64,000 nt of DNA. It comes from Cephalopachus bancanus (lineage: Eukaryota > Chordata > Mammalia > Primates > Tarsiidae). Shown one piece after another: positions 33,709 to 46,358 of this stretch. A program made the position numbers and the translations under genes. The DNA lies in the NCBI GenBank assembly GCA_027257055.1, contig JAPVLO010000003.1, positions 10,171,501 to 10,235,500 of the forward strand, in the 5' to 3' direction. How positions within the stretch are numbered: position 1 is the first letter of the stretch; every line of letters starts with the position of its first letter. Under the pieces are notes generated by a model, which was not told where the DNA came from, made no database searches, and was given only the letters and a program-made list of their open reading frames with translations.

Positions 33709-34099
33709 TTGTGCCTTGAAAAAGGTTTGACCAGAGACCTGGGACATATTACCCTCACTCATTTGCCTCTGGGTATCTCTAGGTGCCAGACATCACTGGG
33801 GTTCTATTAGTCACATAGGTCAAAACTAGAGAGCTGAGAAACTGAGTAAGTTCAGTCAAATGAGATTCTTGATATCAGAGTGTTGTGGTTCACAGCAGAA
33901 CTCTATCCAGGGCTGGGAATAAAGAGAACAAGTTTCACCTTATTGGGAAAGGGAGCTAATAAGAACTTTGTTATATCTATGACAAAGTCAGCTGGGCTAA
34001 GATTTTAAGCAAGGATCTGAATTCAGGAGGAAAAACAGGGTGGAAACCCCCTCAAACAGCCAGAAACCCCTTATACAGCCTATGACAAGTGAGGGATAG

Positions 34100-34234
34100 T
34101 GATGGGAATAACAACAACTATAAGCACTTACATAATATTTTACAGTGGGCTGAACACTGTTCTAATCACTTAGCATATATTAACTCATTTAATCCTCCTA
34201 GAAATACATCCTCATTTTAAAGATGTAGGAACTG
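34100..34234 (-). repeat. MIR, left part (split by L1)
   Basis: Reversed MIR with ctgttctaatcacttagc, ttaactcatttaatcctcc and attttaaagatgtaggaactg. It breaks off at the L1 and resumes at 39721. Confidence 0.85.
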
Positions 34235-35727
34235 GATTTTCTGGCAAGATGGCAGTGGAACAGGTTGAACAATGAGAGTCTAAAAGTGAGTGTCCATAAA
34301 GACTCTCTGTGTGAGTGGGTGTGTGCTGGTGGGTGAGTGAAAGTTTATCTGTGGGGAAACTTGGGTTCACACATCTGGGCCTCTCCTCTGGAGGTGACTG
34401 CAATCTTCCACCACCCTAAGATTGAAGCCCCTGGTGTGCAGGATCATCTGCTGTTCTTGGGGCTCTCCTGAGATGAGGCAGCAGAAAGCAGCTGATCCTC
34501 ACCACCTGGCACTCAGTCCACAGCATCACCTGTGACAACAGAGTGGCACAATCCCCAGGATCCATGGAGAGGGCAGGGGAAAGCTAGAAAGAAATCCTGC
34601 CACTGGGCAGGGAAAGCTGGAAAGGAACCCTGTCACTAGTGAGGAAATGCCGACCAGTGTCATTTTCTCTGTCCCGGGACTAGGCAGAGACCTGCATTGC
34701 TCCTCCTAGCTCTGTTCAGCCCCCAACCTGGCATCTAGAGGTTATCTTCTCACCAAACTTGGATAGACAGACTCTCCTCTCCCATGCTGGAACAGGCACA
34801 GAGAAGTCAGATCTGAGTGGGAGACTTGACAGCAGAGGAGGCAAGTGGAGTGAGTCCAGATCTGATCCACCCTCCTCTCACAGTAATCCATGAGGCATCT
34901 GACTCATGCTGAGAGGCAACCCTATCAGCCTGCGTTGAGAGCAGAGGGGAGGTGCTGGAGACCATGGCTGAAAGGACGTTGGAGTTACAGGAACGACCTC
35001 AGAGAGAGTTTTGTTTTCTTGTGTTTTTTGTTTGTTTTTGATTTTTTTGTTGTTGTTTGTTTGCTTTTAGTTTTAATTTTTTTCACTTCTCTCTTTCTGT
35101 TTTTGATTACATTTTCATACTTGATTTGTTTCTGTTACTTAATGCTTTTTAAAAAGACTTCCTGTTTGTGTATGGATATTTTTGAGGGAGAGTACATCGG
35201 GGGGGGGTTGTCATATTGTGTGTTTGTATGATTGACTGTATGCTATTTTTAAAATCTTTTCTGTCTTTACTTCTCATTTCAATTATTAGTTGGTAACCTA
35301 TTTTCCCACTTCTTCGTCTCCCTCTCCACCTTCCTTTCATCCTCCTCCTTCCTTTTCCATTCTTTTCCTTACCTCATTTTGCTTTTAGGGACAAACCTAT
35401 ACCCCCCACTGTATACACAGATCGTAAGGTTGTGGGAAGTGGGTTCCAGGGGGCATACACACCTGAGGAGATACTGGAATCTGTGAATAATTCCTGAATC
35501 ACAGCTCTCCCCTCAATTAAAACTCAAAACTGCAAAAACTACCGCCCCCCCTCCAACAGTCCAGCTTCAGAATTGAACAAAGTCACAGGATCCACATAAG
35601 AAAGAACAAAAGATTGAGCGAACAGGAGTAAAACCTACCACCCATCCCTGAACAACAAAATTAAAGAAGAGGTTAAAAAAGGGGGAGAGGAAAATCTACA
35701 CAAATCAAGAAAAACCAAAGGAAAAAT

Positions 35728-36620
35728 ATGGGTCTCACACAGACCCCTGTGAGGTCAACCACTGAGAACACAGACTTTGAAATGCAAACAATGAAGAGCC
35801 TCCAGAATGACTGGTCTCAAACCATAAACCCAGATATCAAGATATTAGTAGAGAGAATAAATAGAAATGAGGAGAGACAAGAGGAAAGAATGAAGGAATT
35901 GATAACTGAGATAACAGCAATAAAGAATACAGTGAATGAAATAAATAACAAACTGATAAGCAAGGAAAGCAGAATTACCAAGCAGAAGAAAGAATCTTAG
36001 AGCTTGAGGACCAAAATATGGAACTAACCCAAACTGTTAAAAACATAGTAAAGAAGCTTAAAAAGACAGAATAAAACCCCCAAGAGATGAGTGATTATTT
36101 CAAGATGTTGAACCTAAGATAAATTAGAATCCCTGAGGCAGATAGAGAAACAGAGACACCCTGGAACAAACATTCCATGAAATTATCCAAGAAAACTTTC
36201 CTTATCTCATTACTGATACAGCCATTCAAACACAATACAACAGAGAAGACCAACTCCTAGACATACAGTAATTCACCTACACAAGTAGGTATAAAAGAAA
36301 AAAATCCTCAAGGCAACAAGAGAGAAAGGCCAGACTACCTCTCAAGGAAACCAATTAGGATGGCAGCAGACTTATCTACAGAAACACTTCAGGCTGGGAG
36401 AGCTTGGAGTCCAATCTTCAAAGTTCTCAAAGATAAACTGTTTCAACCAGGAATTACTTACTCAGCTAATTTAAGCTTCGTCAGTGATGGAGAATTAAAA
36501 TCTTTTCCAGACATTCAGTTCCTAAGAGTATACACTGCCTCCAGACCAGCTCTACAAGAAACACTTAAGAAAGTATTAAACACAGAAGAAAGGAAAAAAA
36601 GAACAACGCCCTTCACAAGA
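35728..36620 (+). pseudogene. L1 ORF1 remnant (RNA-binding protein)
   Basis: The first open part (35728-36000) has a coiled-coil-like heptad pattern rich in Glu, Lys, Asn and Ile, e.g. RINRNEERQEERMKELI, typical of the ORF1p coiled coil. Stops and frame changes follow. The C-terminal domain reappears from 36360 with ADLSTETLQAGRAWSPIF, then KLFQPGITY and RPALQETLKKVLN, matching the end of ORF1p. ORF1p is the trimeric RNA chaperone of L1 particles; this copy is broken. Confidence 0.85.
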
Positions 36621-36719
36621 ATACAGGAAAAAAGATGGAAAATGCACAAGAATCAACCCAAAAATCAAAAGAAAGACAAGAAACAAATAAACAGCAGCAA
36701 CAACAACAAACTCTATAAG

Positions 36720-39430
36720 AACCTCACAACAGGGATAAACTCTCACATCTCAATAATAAGCCTGAATGTGAATGGACTAAATGCACCATTAAAAAGACAT
36801 AGAATGGCAAAATTGATAAAATATCAAGAGACAACAATATATTGTCTCCAAGAGACTCATCTCACCAGAAAGGATACTCACAGACTCAAAGTAAGAGAAT
36901 GAAAAACAAAATTTCAGGTGAATGGGACAAAACAGAAAACAGGAGTCATAATCTTAATATCAGACAAAATACCCTTTAAGCTATCAAAAGTTAAAAAAGA
37001 TATGGAAGGTCACTACATAATGATAAAAGGTTCAATCCATCAACAAGAAATATTCATCCTAAACATATATGCACCCAACGTAGGAGCACCAACTTTCATA
37101 AAGAAACTTCTATGTAAACTTAAAAAAGATATTGACTCTAGCACAATGATAGCTGGGGACTTAAGTAACCCACTTACAACCCTAGATGAATCAAGACAAA
37201 AAATCAACAAGGAGATCCAGAACTTCAGTGTGATTCTTGGCCAAATGGACTTCATTGACACCTACAGAACACTCCACCCAACAACCACAGAATATATATT
37301 CTACTCATCACCACATGGAACATACTCTAATATCAACCACATCCTTGGCTGTAAATCAATCATAAACAAATTCCATAAGATTGAAATCCTGCCATATACC
37401 TTTTTAGACCACAATGGAATAAAAATAAATATCAACACCAACAAAGTTCCCCCCAAACCCACAAAGACATGGACACTAAATAGCACTATGCTAAACAACT
37501 CCTGGGTCAACATGGAAATCAAAACAGAGGTTAAAACATACCTGGAGACAAATGAAAATGAAAAAACTTCTTACCAAATACTCTGGGATGCCATGAAAGC
37601 TGTACTAAGAGGGAATTCATATCTCTATGAACACACATGAAGAAAATGAAATGATCACAAGTTAACAGCACAAGCCCATTCACAATAGCCACAAAAAAGA
37701 ATGAAAGAAATAAAAGTAAAGAAAAAAGAAAGAAAAACCTTGGCATCTTCCTAACCAGAGACATGAAAGACCTTTACAATGAAAACTACAAAACACTGCT
37801 CAAAGAAATCAAAGATGACACAAACAAATGGAAAAATATTCTATGCTCATGGATTGGAAGAATCAATATTGTTAAGGTGTCCACTCTACCCAAGGCAAAA
37901 TTACCAGTAGCATTCTTCTCAGATCTGGAAACAACAATACAGGAATTCATATGGAAACATAAATGACCATGAATAGCCAAAACAATTCCCAGTCCCCCCA
38001 CCAAAAAAGCAGGAAGTATCACACTCCCAGACTATAAACTTTATTATAAAGCTACAATAATCAAAACAGCCTGGTATTGGTACAAGAACAGGCATATAGA
38101 CCAATGGAACAAGATAGAGATTCCAGAGGCAAAACATCAATATTCTCAACCAACTCATCTTTATAAAGTCTCCACCACCAACCACTGTGGAGAGGAGAAC
38201 CTATTCAGTAAATGGTGCTGGGAAAATTGGCTGACTCTATGCAGAAGATTAAAACAAGACCCTCACCTATCACCATACACAAAAATCAATTCTAAATGGA
38301 TCAAAGGGCTAAACATAAAATCTCAAACTATAGGAACCTTAGAAAATGCAGAAGCCACCCTTATTGAAATTGGAACTGGCAACCAATTTCTGATCAAAAC
38401 CTCAAGTGCCCATGCCATAAGAGATAAGATAGATAAGTGGGACCTCATCAAAGTGATAAGCTTCTGTAAAGCCAAAGAAACTATGAAGAGAGCAGGGAGA
38501 CAGCCCACAGACTGGGAAAAAATATTTGCCAACTCCATGTCTGACAAAGACCTAACATCTAGGATCTGCAAGGAACTCAAAAGTGCTGAAAAGAAAAACA
38601 CAAACAACCCATTACAAAGTGGGCAAAAGATATGAATAGACACTTCTCAAAAGAAGACATACAAGCAGCCAACAGATACGTGAAAAAATGCTCCACCTCA
38701 CTAGTCATCAAAGAAATGCAAATTAAAACTACACACCACCTAAATCTAGTCAGGATGGCCATCACCAATAACAAAAAATAACATGCTGGAGAGGATGTGG
38801 GGATAGGGAACTTCTACACTGTTGGTGATAGTGTAAACTAATATAACCTCTGTGGAAAACAGTGTGGTGATTCTTAAAAGATCTAAAATTGACCTTCCAT
38901 ATGACCCCACAATCCTCCTATTGGGGCTGTACCTGGAGGAACTTAGATCACTCTATGAAAAAGATACCTTCACACATGCGTTTATGGCAGCATTGTTCAC
39001 AATAGCAAAAACATGGACCCATGCTGCCCATTGAAAGAGGAATTGATAAAAAGAAAAATGGAGCTGGGCTTGGTGGCTGAGCCTGTAATCCCTCATTTTG
39101 GGAGGCTGGGGTGAGTGGATTGCCTGAGCCCGCGGGTTCGAAACCTGCCTGGGAAACTTGGTGAGACCTCATCTCTACAATAAATCAAAAAATTAGCTGG
39201 GCGTGGTAGCGCACCCCTGTAGTTCCAGCTACTTGGAAGGCTGATGCAGAAGGATCGCCGGAGCCCAGCAGGTCGAGGCTGCGGCGGCGGGGAGCGTCCA
39301 CTGCACTCCAGTCTGGGCGACAGAGTAAGACTCCAACTCAAAAAAAAAAAAAAAGGTACATATACATGATGGAATATTATGCAGTCATAAAGAAGGACAA
39401 AATTATGAACTTTACAGCAACTTGGACTTG
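36720..39430 (+). pseudogene. L1 ORF2 remnant (endonuclease plus C-terminal part; RT core lost)
   Basis: Starts with NSHISIISLNVNGLNAPLK, the endonuclease N-terminus, with catalytic-type Asn (NVNGL) and Glu (QETHL). A stop at about 36901 interrupts it; 36918-37640 continues with the GDLSNPL block (Asn of the usual GDFN replaced) and LDHNGIK with its Asp-His pair. After LWDAMKAVLRG the sequence jumps to [20 protein letters not shown] (about 37763), which in intact L1 lies beyond the FADD-bearing reverse-transcriptase domain. The cysteine-rich C-terminal region is degraded. Not functional. Confidence 0.88.
39058..39354 (+). mobile_element. Alu inside L1, lineage-specific type
   Basis: Dimeric Alu from agctgggcttggtggctgag through cccgcgggttcgaaacc, the acaataaatcaaaaaattag linker and gactccaactc plus poly(A). 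It interrupts the L1 ORF2 end between the gataaaaagaaaaatgg and ggtacatatac blocks, which are adjacent in intact L1. No clean TSD could be defined because the flank is A-rich. Confidence 0.94.
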
Positions 39431-39720
39431 GAGCCTATAATACTGAGTGATCTATCACAGAAACAAAGAATGGAGTGTCACATGATCTCATTCATAAGCA
39501 GAACTTGAACAATTATTGTAATACTATAAGAAAAGAATTGATAGTAGTGGGAAACTGCCATGAGGTGTGGTTGGGGGAGGGACGGAATTGTCAGTAGTTG
39601 GAAACTGCAGGGGGGAGGGGGCACCTCATCAACAAGGGTACCTGCATAATGAACATTGTATACCTAACCCTGAATTGTACCCCCACATCTTTAAAATAAA
39701 ACATTTGAAAAAGGGGGGAA

Positions 39721-39790
39721 AAAGATGTGGAAACTGAGGAATAGAAAGATGAAATAACCTGAGGTCCCCTGGTTTGGTAGGCTAATATGT
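39721..39790 (-). repeat. MIR, right part (split by L1)
   Basis: Continues the MIR broken at 34234: gatgtggaaactgaggaatagaaagatgaaataacctgagg. Confidence 0.75.
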
Positions 39791-41089
39791 GGAGCTCACA
39801 TGGATATCCACTCCCATCCTGAAGAAACAGGCTCTGTTTCCAGACCTGAGAGCTGAAGTTGACGAATTGCTCTTCTGATTTGAGTCTGGGCAGGTGAAGG
39901 ACTTTGAACTGATAGCAGGATAGGGCTGGTAGTGGGAGGAGGATTACAGAAGTGGATCCTGAATGTGAATTGGAGCAAAACATACTGGGGGTTTAGGTGG
40001 GGTCTGAATACAAAACTGCTGTGGTCACTCTTTCTTTCCATCTTCTCCAGTTATTGCTGCAACATTCTGGCATCCCCCATTTTCTTTTCTTTTTAGAAAG
40101 CAGGATTAATTGAGAGGACAGAAAAGCTCCCACAGCCGGAAGGGAGCCGAATGGATTGCCTCATTTTCTTATCTATACATGGCAGCCATTAATTGATGAT
40201 CTGCATTTTCTTTAGCCTTAAAAGGTTTGCAACAATACTGTCCAAATCCACTGACTTTCTTCATGATGTTAGAGATTTATGAAAGTGTGGTGGATTGTTT
40301 AATCCAGTGATGCACAGATTCAAGTGATATCTCCAGAATCATGCTGCTGCCTTGGTAATATTCTTTGGCAACTTCTTTTGTGGTAACCTAGAACTTTTTC
40401 AGGGACTTGTAAGGGGACAATTCATCACTGGATGCCAAGAGCACCCAGTAGATGATACAACTGAGGACACACATCTCTGCATTGAGAGCTAAGGGCTCTC
40501 AGAGTCCCTTCCCTCTCTCCTGAAAATGTGCCTTATGCTTGTCATGCTTTACTATTATGATGCTGAGTGAAGATTATGAAAAAAAGGTGTCATAATGGTG
40601 TGGTGTGGTAGAGAGGGGGTTTTGAGCTCTGGAAACCTTTGTTGTATCTACTCATAGGAGTGTAGAAAGAGCTCATAGGAGTGTAGAAAGAGGTTTGACG
40701 TGACCAGCCACTATGGCTTATGAAGGAGGGTCACTAAGCCAATAAGAATTCTGAAGAGTCCATGAATCAGATTAGTCTTTGCTCTTCCCTTTGTTGTCCT
40801 GGAACCACAGGACCTATCTCTTTTGGGTGGAGGCTCTGGGAGTAGAAATGCCAGGGAAGACAGAAGCTTGTCTTATGAATGAGCAATGGGCCCTATATTT
40901 ACATGTTATATCATTTTAAACCTCCTGGAGACCAGGAGACATGCTTTGTGCTTCTTAGTGTCTTCCATGGAATCTTGACTCCTCAGGAAATATTTGTCGA
41001 TTTGAAATGAAGAATGGGCTTCCTTTCCACAGGAGATTTGGGTAAGATGACCTGAGGGATTCTTTGAAATTAAACACAAGCCGATGAGT
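39791..41089. other. Unassigned non-coding DNA
   Basis: No gene or clear family. Includes a 21-bp tandem duplication (unit ctcataggagtgtagaaagag) at 40651-40692. Confidence 0.4.
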
Positions 41090-41150
41090 GAAATGAAACC
41101 TAACGCTCATCACATAGTAAAGGCTCCTTAAATATTTGTTGAATAAATGC
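41090..41150 (+). repeat. L2 or MIR 3' terminus
   Basis: Contains cacatagtaaaggctccttaaatatttgttgaataaatgc, the shared 3' end of these old elements. Confidence 0.7.
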
Positions 41151-41689
41151 TCTTTTCCTGGCTGGTTGCTGAATTAAAAAATCAGAGTCAAAGGGGCTCT
41201 GAGAGTTAATCTTGTTCAAGCAATATTAACTACTTTTGGCTTTTTCTAGGTAATGGGGAACCCTAAATCCCTTTAACAGATAATTCACACAGTCTAAGAA
41301 ACTGGGCTCCTGGCCTGGGAGGACATGGGCAGCGTCCTCCTTGTAAGCAGAGATACTTGATAAACATTTGCCGGAACTAACCAGGAAGGCTTGGACCAGT
41401 GCATCAGCAAAATTCTGGGGAAAAAAAGACACAAAAATGTGGCCCACAAAGGCTTACTCCTCCCTGTCCCTTCATTCCTGGTTGAACTGTGGATCCTCCA
41501 AGCTTCCTGAAATGTGAAAATCATAAACTGAATCCATTATTAACTTTTAATTTACAGGTCTACAATTACTTTCTTTACTTACCTCCTAAAACTCTTTCTC
41601 AAGCTCTTTCATTGGTGGACATTAGCCTTAATACTTTACACTTTCAGGAAAACAGCCCTGCTATGTTCAAGAGACTTGGGTATGGGGTT

Positions 41690-41875
41690 GAGCATGTGTG
41701 TCTTTGAATCTAGTGCAGTGTGACTTTGAGCAACTTATCCTTTGTGAGTCTTCCTTTTATTATTTCTGAAAGTGGGAGAAATACCACCTTACTGGGTTGC
41801 TGGGCATGAAAAAGAGATGATGTGCAGTCCTGGACACCTGCTAGGCATTCAATAGATATTTGTCCCTCCCTTCCT
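41690..41875 (+). repeat. MIR SINE
   Basis: Plus-strand MIR: gtgactttgagcaacttatcc, gtgagtcttccttttattatttctgaaag, ttactgggttgctgggc and acctgctaggcattcaatag. Confidence 0.75.
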
Positions 41876-41879
41876 TGTT

Positions 41880-43430
41880 GCTGCCTTAATTTTTGTTTCC
41901 TATTCTGGCATTTTGCTTCTTTGTTATTTATTTATTTATTTTGGCAGAGCAGAGCATAATGAGCCTACATGGAGCCCAGTCGCCCTGTCTTTGGGTCTTG
42001 ATTGCTTTTGCCTTCCCCTCCTATAAATGAAGCATCACCTCCTGGTTCCTTGTTGATTTTCAGAGGCACGACTGGTTGACAAACCATTTCAGGTGCTGTC
42101 TGCAGGCTGCCTAATGAGCCCTCATCTTTCACATCACTGACTGTTCAACTGATTTAGGGAAAAGTGCCCCCCGCTGATGTGTAAGAAACAGATGCAACAT
42201 AATTGTTCCATATCTTTTCTCCTTTTCTTTTCCTCTATCTCCACTTCTATGCAAGATTTCCCAGGAGAGCTGATAGTTTCCCTTACTGTTTTTCTACTGG
42301 GAATATATTCTAATAATGCAATTTATTGCTAATTGAGGTATTATCTTAATTGACATTTATGAGTCTTTTTCTTAATCTAATATTTGTTGCTGATTTCATC
42401 TATGGCTTGTAATGTAATGCCCTGGTTTTCCATTTCTAGGTGGTTACTTTAAGCCCTGAACATGCTTTTAGCCTGTCTTTGACGATCACCTCTATTTCTT
42501 CCTGGTTTGGTAGCGCGCCTTTTCTTGCCTTACCTTCTTAAGTTGCTAAATAGAAGTGCTTGTGTGCCTGTAATTAAACTGCTGCATAAATACCTTTAGC
42601 AAACTTCTCTAGCTGTGTGATTCAAAGTAGTACCTCTTAAATAGAAGTTATGCATTTTCTTATCAATCTGATTTCTCCCAGACTTGTGGTTTGTGTCCCG
42701 GAATAGTAAAACACACATTTGAATCATGGGCTTCCAGGGCCGTATAGGACCTGAAAAGGAGGCCTAGTCCAGATCCCCATGTGATGCTTTGCTTGACTTT
42801 CTTAGGCACCTTAGAAATAACAGTACCTCTCACCTACTTATGTGCACTGGATAGACTAGGAAAAAGAGAACTGTGGTACTGAATTCAGCAGACAATTTTC
42901 ATTTTGGTGAATACATTTGTAGCTGAGTTAATTTCAGATCTGTAGACTTTTCTTTTTCTTTGTTAAATCAGAATGTGTTGACTATCATGAGTCTGTGAAT
43001 TGATTGTCCCTTGATAATTTGTGGATAAAGCCCTAATACTCTGTTTCGGATGTATTGCATACCTATGGTAGCAATCTTCCCCAGAGTTGCAGAAGGAAGT
43101 TGATCATAGTGATTCAATTAATCCCATTTTGTTACTATAATAGAAAAATTCAAAGGAAACTCAATGGCCTCGGCGAAAAATCTAGAAACTTGATGCCAAG
43201 GAGCTACTTAATTGTGGTGATTATTTTAGGTATAATTATTTAAAGCAGGGATTCCCATCTTCTTTGGAAATGCATTTCTATCCTGACATCTTTCACAAAG
43301 GATTTGTGGCAACTCACATATTGTGTTTTATTACATGGAAATATTTCCCCTCAAAGAACTAAATGAAGTATGTTTATTTTTCAAATGAACATAAAATAAA
43401 TTGTATTTTGAACATTTTTAAAAGTTAGGA
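41880..43430. other. Unique non-coding DNA
   Basis: No recognisable transposon or exon. Composition and lack of repeats make 41930-42680 the most plausible place for an old conserved non-coding element, but this cannot be shown from one sequence. Confidence 0.35.
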
Positions 43431-43439
43431 AAAGGACTG

Positions 43440-43580
43440 TAGTAGGAAAATTCTCGAATCAGAATCAGATAACTGGGGCTCCTCTCCCAGCTTCACAGAT
43501 TAATAGCTGTATGGTCTTGGATAAGTCATTTTGGTTTTGCATTTGTAATATGGGGAAAATAATAGATGACGTAATATTAA
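43440..43580 (+). repeat. MIR SINE
   Basis: Contains cgaatcagaatcagataactggggctcc, cttcacagattaatagctgtatggtcttgg and ataagtcattttgg in MIR order. Confidence 0.75.
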
Positions 43581-43765
43581 CAACTTCCATTTATTAATTA
43601 TTAATATGTGATTAGTATGTATTTTAGCTCAAAGTTTTTCTATCCTTCCAAAGTGTGCTTGATGTCCCCTGCCTTAAAGATGAGGAAATAGAGGCTGAAA
43701 GAAGTGATGTGATATTCTAATGAGCCCAAATAAGCAAATGGGTGGCAGAACATAGATTTTTTTTT
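43581..43765 (-). repeat. MIR-like fragment
   Basis: Reversed MIR or relative with ttaaagatgaggaaatagaggctgaaagaag and a gggtggcagaacatag end, adjacent to a plus-strand MIR. Confidence 0.65.
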
Positions 43766-44030
43766 TTATAGCTCTTTCCATGATGCCAGGTTATCTCTTG
43801 GTAGAGGGAGGAGCCAGATGAATCTGATTATCTCCATTGTATGTGTTTTTTATGCTATAGAAAGGTATCAATAAGCACAGCTCCTTAGTAAAGGGGCAGT
43901 CATCTCGTTGGGGCTGCTGAGCTCCTATTTCAGTAAGGTTCATATTTTATAAACTTTGCAGCTACATTTCTCATTACTTGTGAAAATGAAAAAAATAAAG
44001 ATTTGTGATAGAATTACCTCAGTTCAAGTC

Positions 44031-44475
44031 TAGTTCTGCTTGAATTAGTTATCTAAACATAGTGGCTTGAAATAGCACACATTTATTATCTTGTAGTTTC
44101 TATAGATCAGAAGTTCAAACAAGGCTGAGTTGGGTCCTTTGCTAAATGTCTCCAGGGCTGCAATCACAATGTCTGTCTGGCTGCATTCTCATCTAGAGGC
44201 TTGACTGGGGAAGAACATGCTTCCAGGTCATTCAAGGTGGGCAGCATTCTCATGGTGGTCTATAGGAGCTGGTGGATTTGACTTTCCTCTGGCTATTGGC
44301 TGAAAGCCACCTGCAGGTCCTGGAGATCACCTGCAGTTTCCTACCATGTGGCCTTTCCCATGGGCAATTCATAGCATAGCGACTTACTTCTTCAAGTCTA
44401 CCAGGAGAGCCACATTGAGTCCGCTAACAAAGTGTATTCTTATATAAAGAAACATCATCATAGGAATGACATCTC
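44031..44475 (-). mobile_element. MaLR LTR, MLT1J/K-like
   Basis: In plus reading: gttatctaaacatagtggcttgaaatagcacac, tttattatcttgtagtttctatagatcag, ctgagttgggtcctttgc, tctcatctagaggcttgactggggaag and cctaccatgtggcctttccc, the reversed order of an old MLT1-type LTR. Solo LTR, no coding part. Confidence 0.7.
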
Positions 44476-46316
44476 ATCCTCTTTGCTGTAGTCTATGGTT
44501 TAGAGGAAAGTCCCAGTTCCTTCCCACAGTCAAGGAGACTCTCAAAGCTGGTTTGAATTTTTCTGTGGGATCTGTAGTTCTCCTCTCCACCAATATGTGG
44601 TCTTTAGGCTGGGAAGGTTTGACCATTTGTGGAGTTTCAAAAGAGCAGTGAAGGGGAAGGTGACACCAGTCTGAGTGATCACATTAACCAAATCAATTCA
44701 GGGCATCAATGTTGAAGCTAAATCTTGTTATGCGAAACTGATGTTTGGGCAGTCACTTACTCTTTTTGAATTTCCTTTGTTGTTTATTGGGATCTTAATT
44801 ACTTAGCTTATAGAGGTGTGGTGGGATGGTAGATGTCAAAAAAGTTATTTTCAAACAGTTAATACGATACACTTACTAGTCACCTTTCTGCCTGGAAGAT
44901 GCAGGATCCCCACCCACATCAGCTTCTGAGAGTTGGCATGGTGCCAGCTTCTTTTCTAGGAATTCATTTGCCCCTACCCCACAAAAATAAAAATGCAAAC
45001 ACATTCTGACATGATGAAAAATAATGCAACGATTTGCACATTTTGGGTGCTTAAAAATCAACAGGGGCCATTGTAAAGAGTCTTCCAAGCATCTTTTAAA
45101 AGGACTGACATGTCATCATTTTGCTGGGAGTTTTCATCTCTTTTTCATTCCACCTTGTAATTTTCCTTCTGGACCAGTTAGCAAAAAATGGCGTTTAAAA
45201 AACAGCAGTAAAAGAAAGCCTTAAGAAAACACTCCCATGTCCCACAGTTATCCAGAGGTTTCTCAAATGGTAACTTCCTGCCTAATTCTGGCCTCGCATC
45301 CTTATTCAGGTGCCTGGTTTGGGACTTCTTGGTTAAGAAAACAGGGCCATAATGATATCTTCTGTAAACATATGCTTACTTTTAAAGGGATTTTTATGAT
45401 TACCAGAATATTTATAGTTTTCATCTCAAGGATTGACTGAATTGGATGGTTTAGTTTTTGATGGTTCCAAATCTCAACATGTTTCTGACAAATGGTACAT
45501 GGACTTGCCTTTAGCAGTCACTCCTTTTGCTCATGAAATTACATGGTTTAGCTCAATTTGATTATTACAGTTTTCTATATTCCTTCTGGGGTTAACAGTG
45601 CTCCTTAACAGTGCTCAGCCATTTTAAAACAATTTTCATTGTACTTTTGTTTATAATTCAAGCTACCTTTCAGTACTTTTGATTCATTGTTATATTCAAA
45701 TGACCCATTTTTGTGGCAGACATTGATACCTGCCCTTGGCTTCTCTGAACCATCTATAATCCATAGATTTACTGGTTTTATTTCTCTATACATGGATCAC
45801 CCTCAATGCCCAGCTCAATTATCTAATTGTGGGTTTGATTTTTTTAGGGGAATCTTAACAATACAGTCACTAAATCAGGAGAATACCCAAATAAACACAA
45901 TAGTATCTAAAATAAACCTTTTAAAAAGGGTTTGCATTTGTAAACTATTCTCTCAGAAAACTTTTCTGAGAACCTATTCAGTGCCAGGCATTCTGTTTGA
46001 TGTTTGAGTAAAAGGAGAAACAGTCATAAGTTCATTGGTTGTAAGTTCTTGTTTTACTCGTGCTTGTTTACTCATCCTTGAATACACCAAATGCAAGCAC
46101 TTAAAACATACTAATCATAAAAAAAAAGTAATATGGGTACATTGTTATTAATACAATGCTCTGAAGCCAGATGGCTTTACTGGTGAATTATTTCAGAATT
46201 TAAAAGAATAGATGCATAAATTATTTTCTGTAACATAGAGAATAAAGGAATTATTCACGTTGGGAGTTTTTTTTGTTGTTGTTTTGAGGGAGAGAGCTCA
46301 TTTTCCTCACTCCTTT

Positions 46317-46318
<2 letters not shown>
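44476..46318. other. Unassigned AT-rich non-coding DNA
   Basis: No gene, RNA or clear transposon family recognised. Confidence 0.4.

Positions 46319-46356
<38 letters not shown>
46319..46356. repeat. (TG)n microsatellite
   Basis: Pure TG tract of about 38 bases. Confidence 0.98.

Positions 46357-46358
<2 letters not shown>

Larger units (their letters stand above)
34235..39720 (+). mobile_element. L1 LINE, near full length, internally deleted in ORF2
   Basis: Inserted in a MIR with a TSD of 16 bases matching at 14 (aaagatgtaggaactg at 34219-34234; aaagatgtggaaactg at 39721-39736). Order: 5' UTR starting tctggcaagatggcag (to about 35720), ORF1 remnant (35728-36620), ORF2 remnant (from about 36720), 3' UTR (from about 39420) and an A-rich tail. 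The 5' UTR is unlike human L1 5' UTRs. Roughly 1.5 kb coding for the reverse-transcriptase core is absent. An Alu interrupts the 3' part. The 3' tail matches the L1 copy at 6903-7153. Confidence 0.93.
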
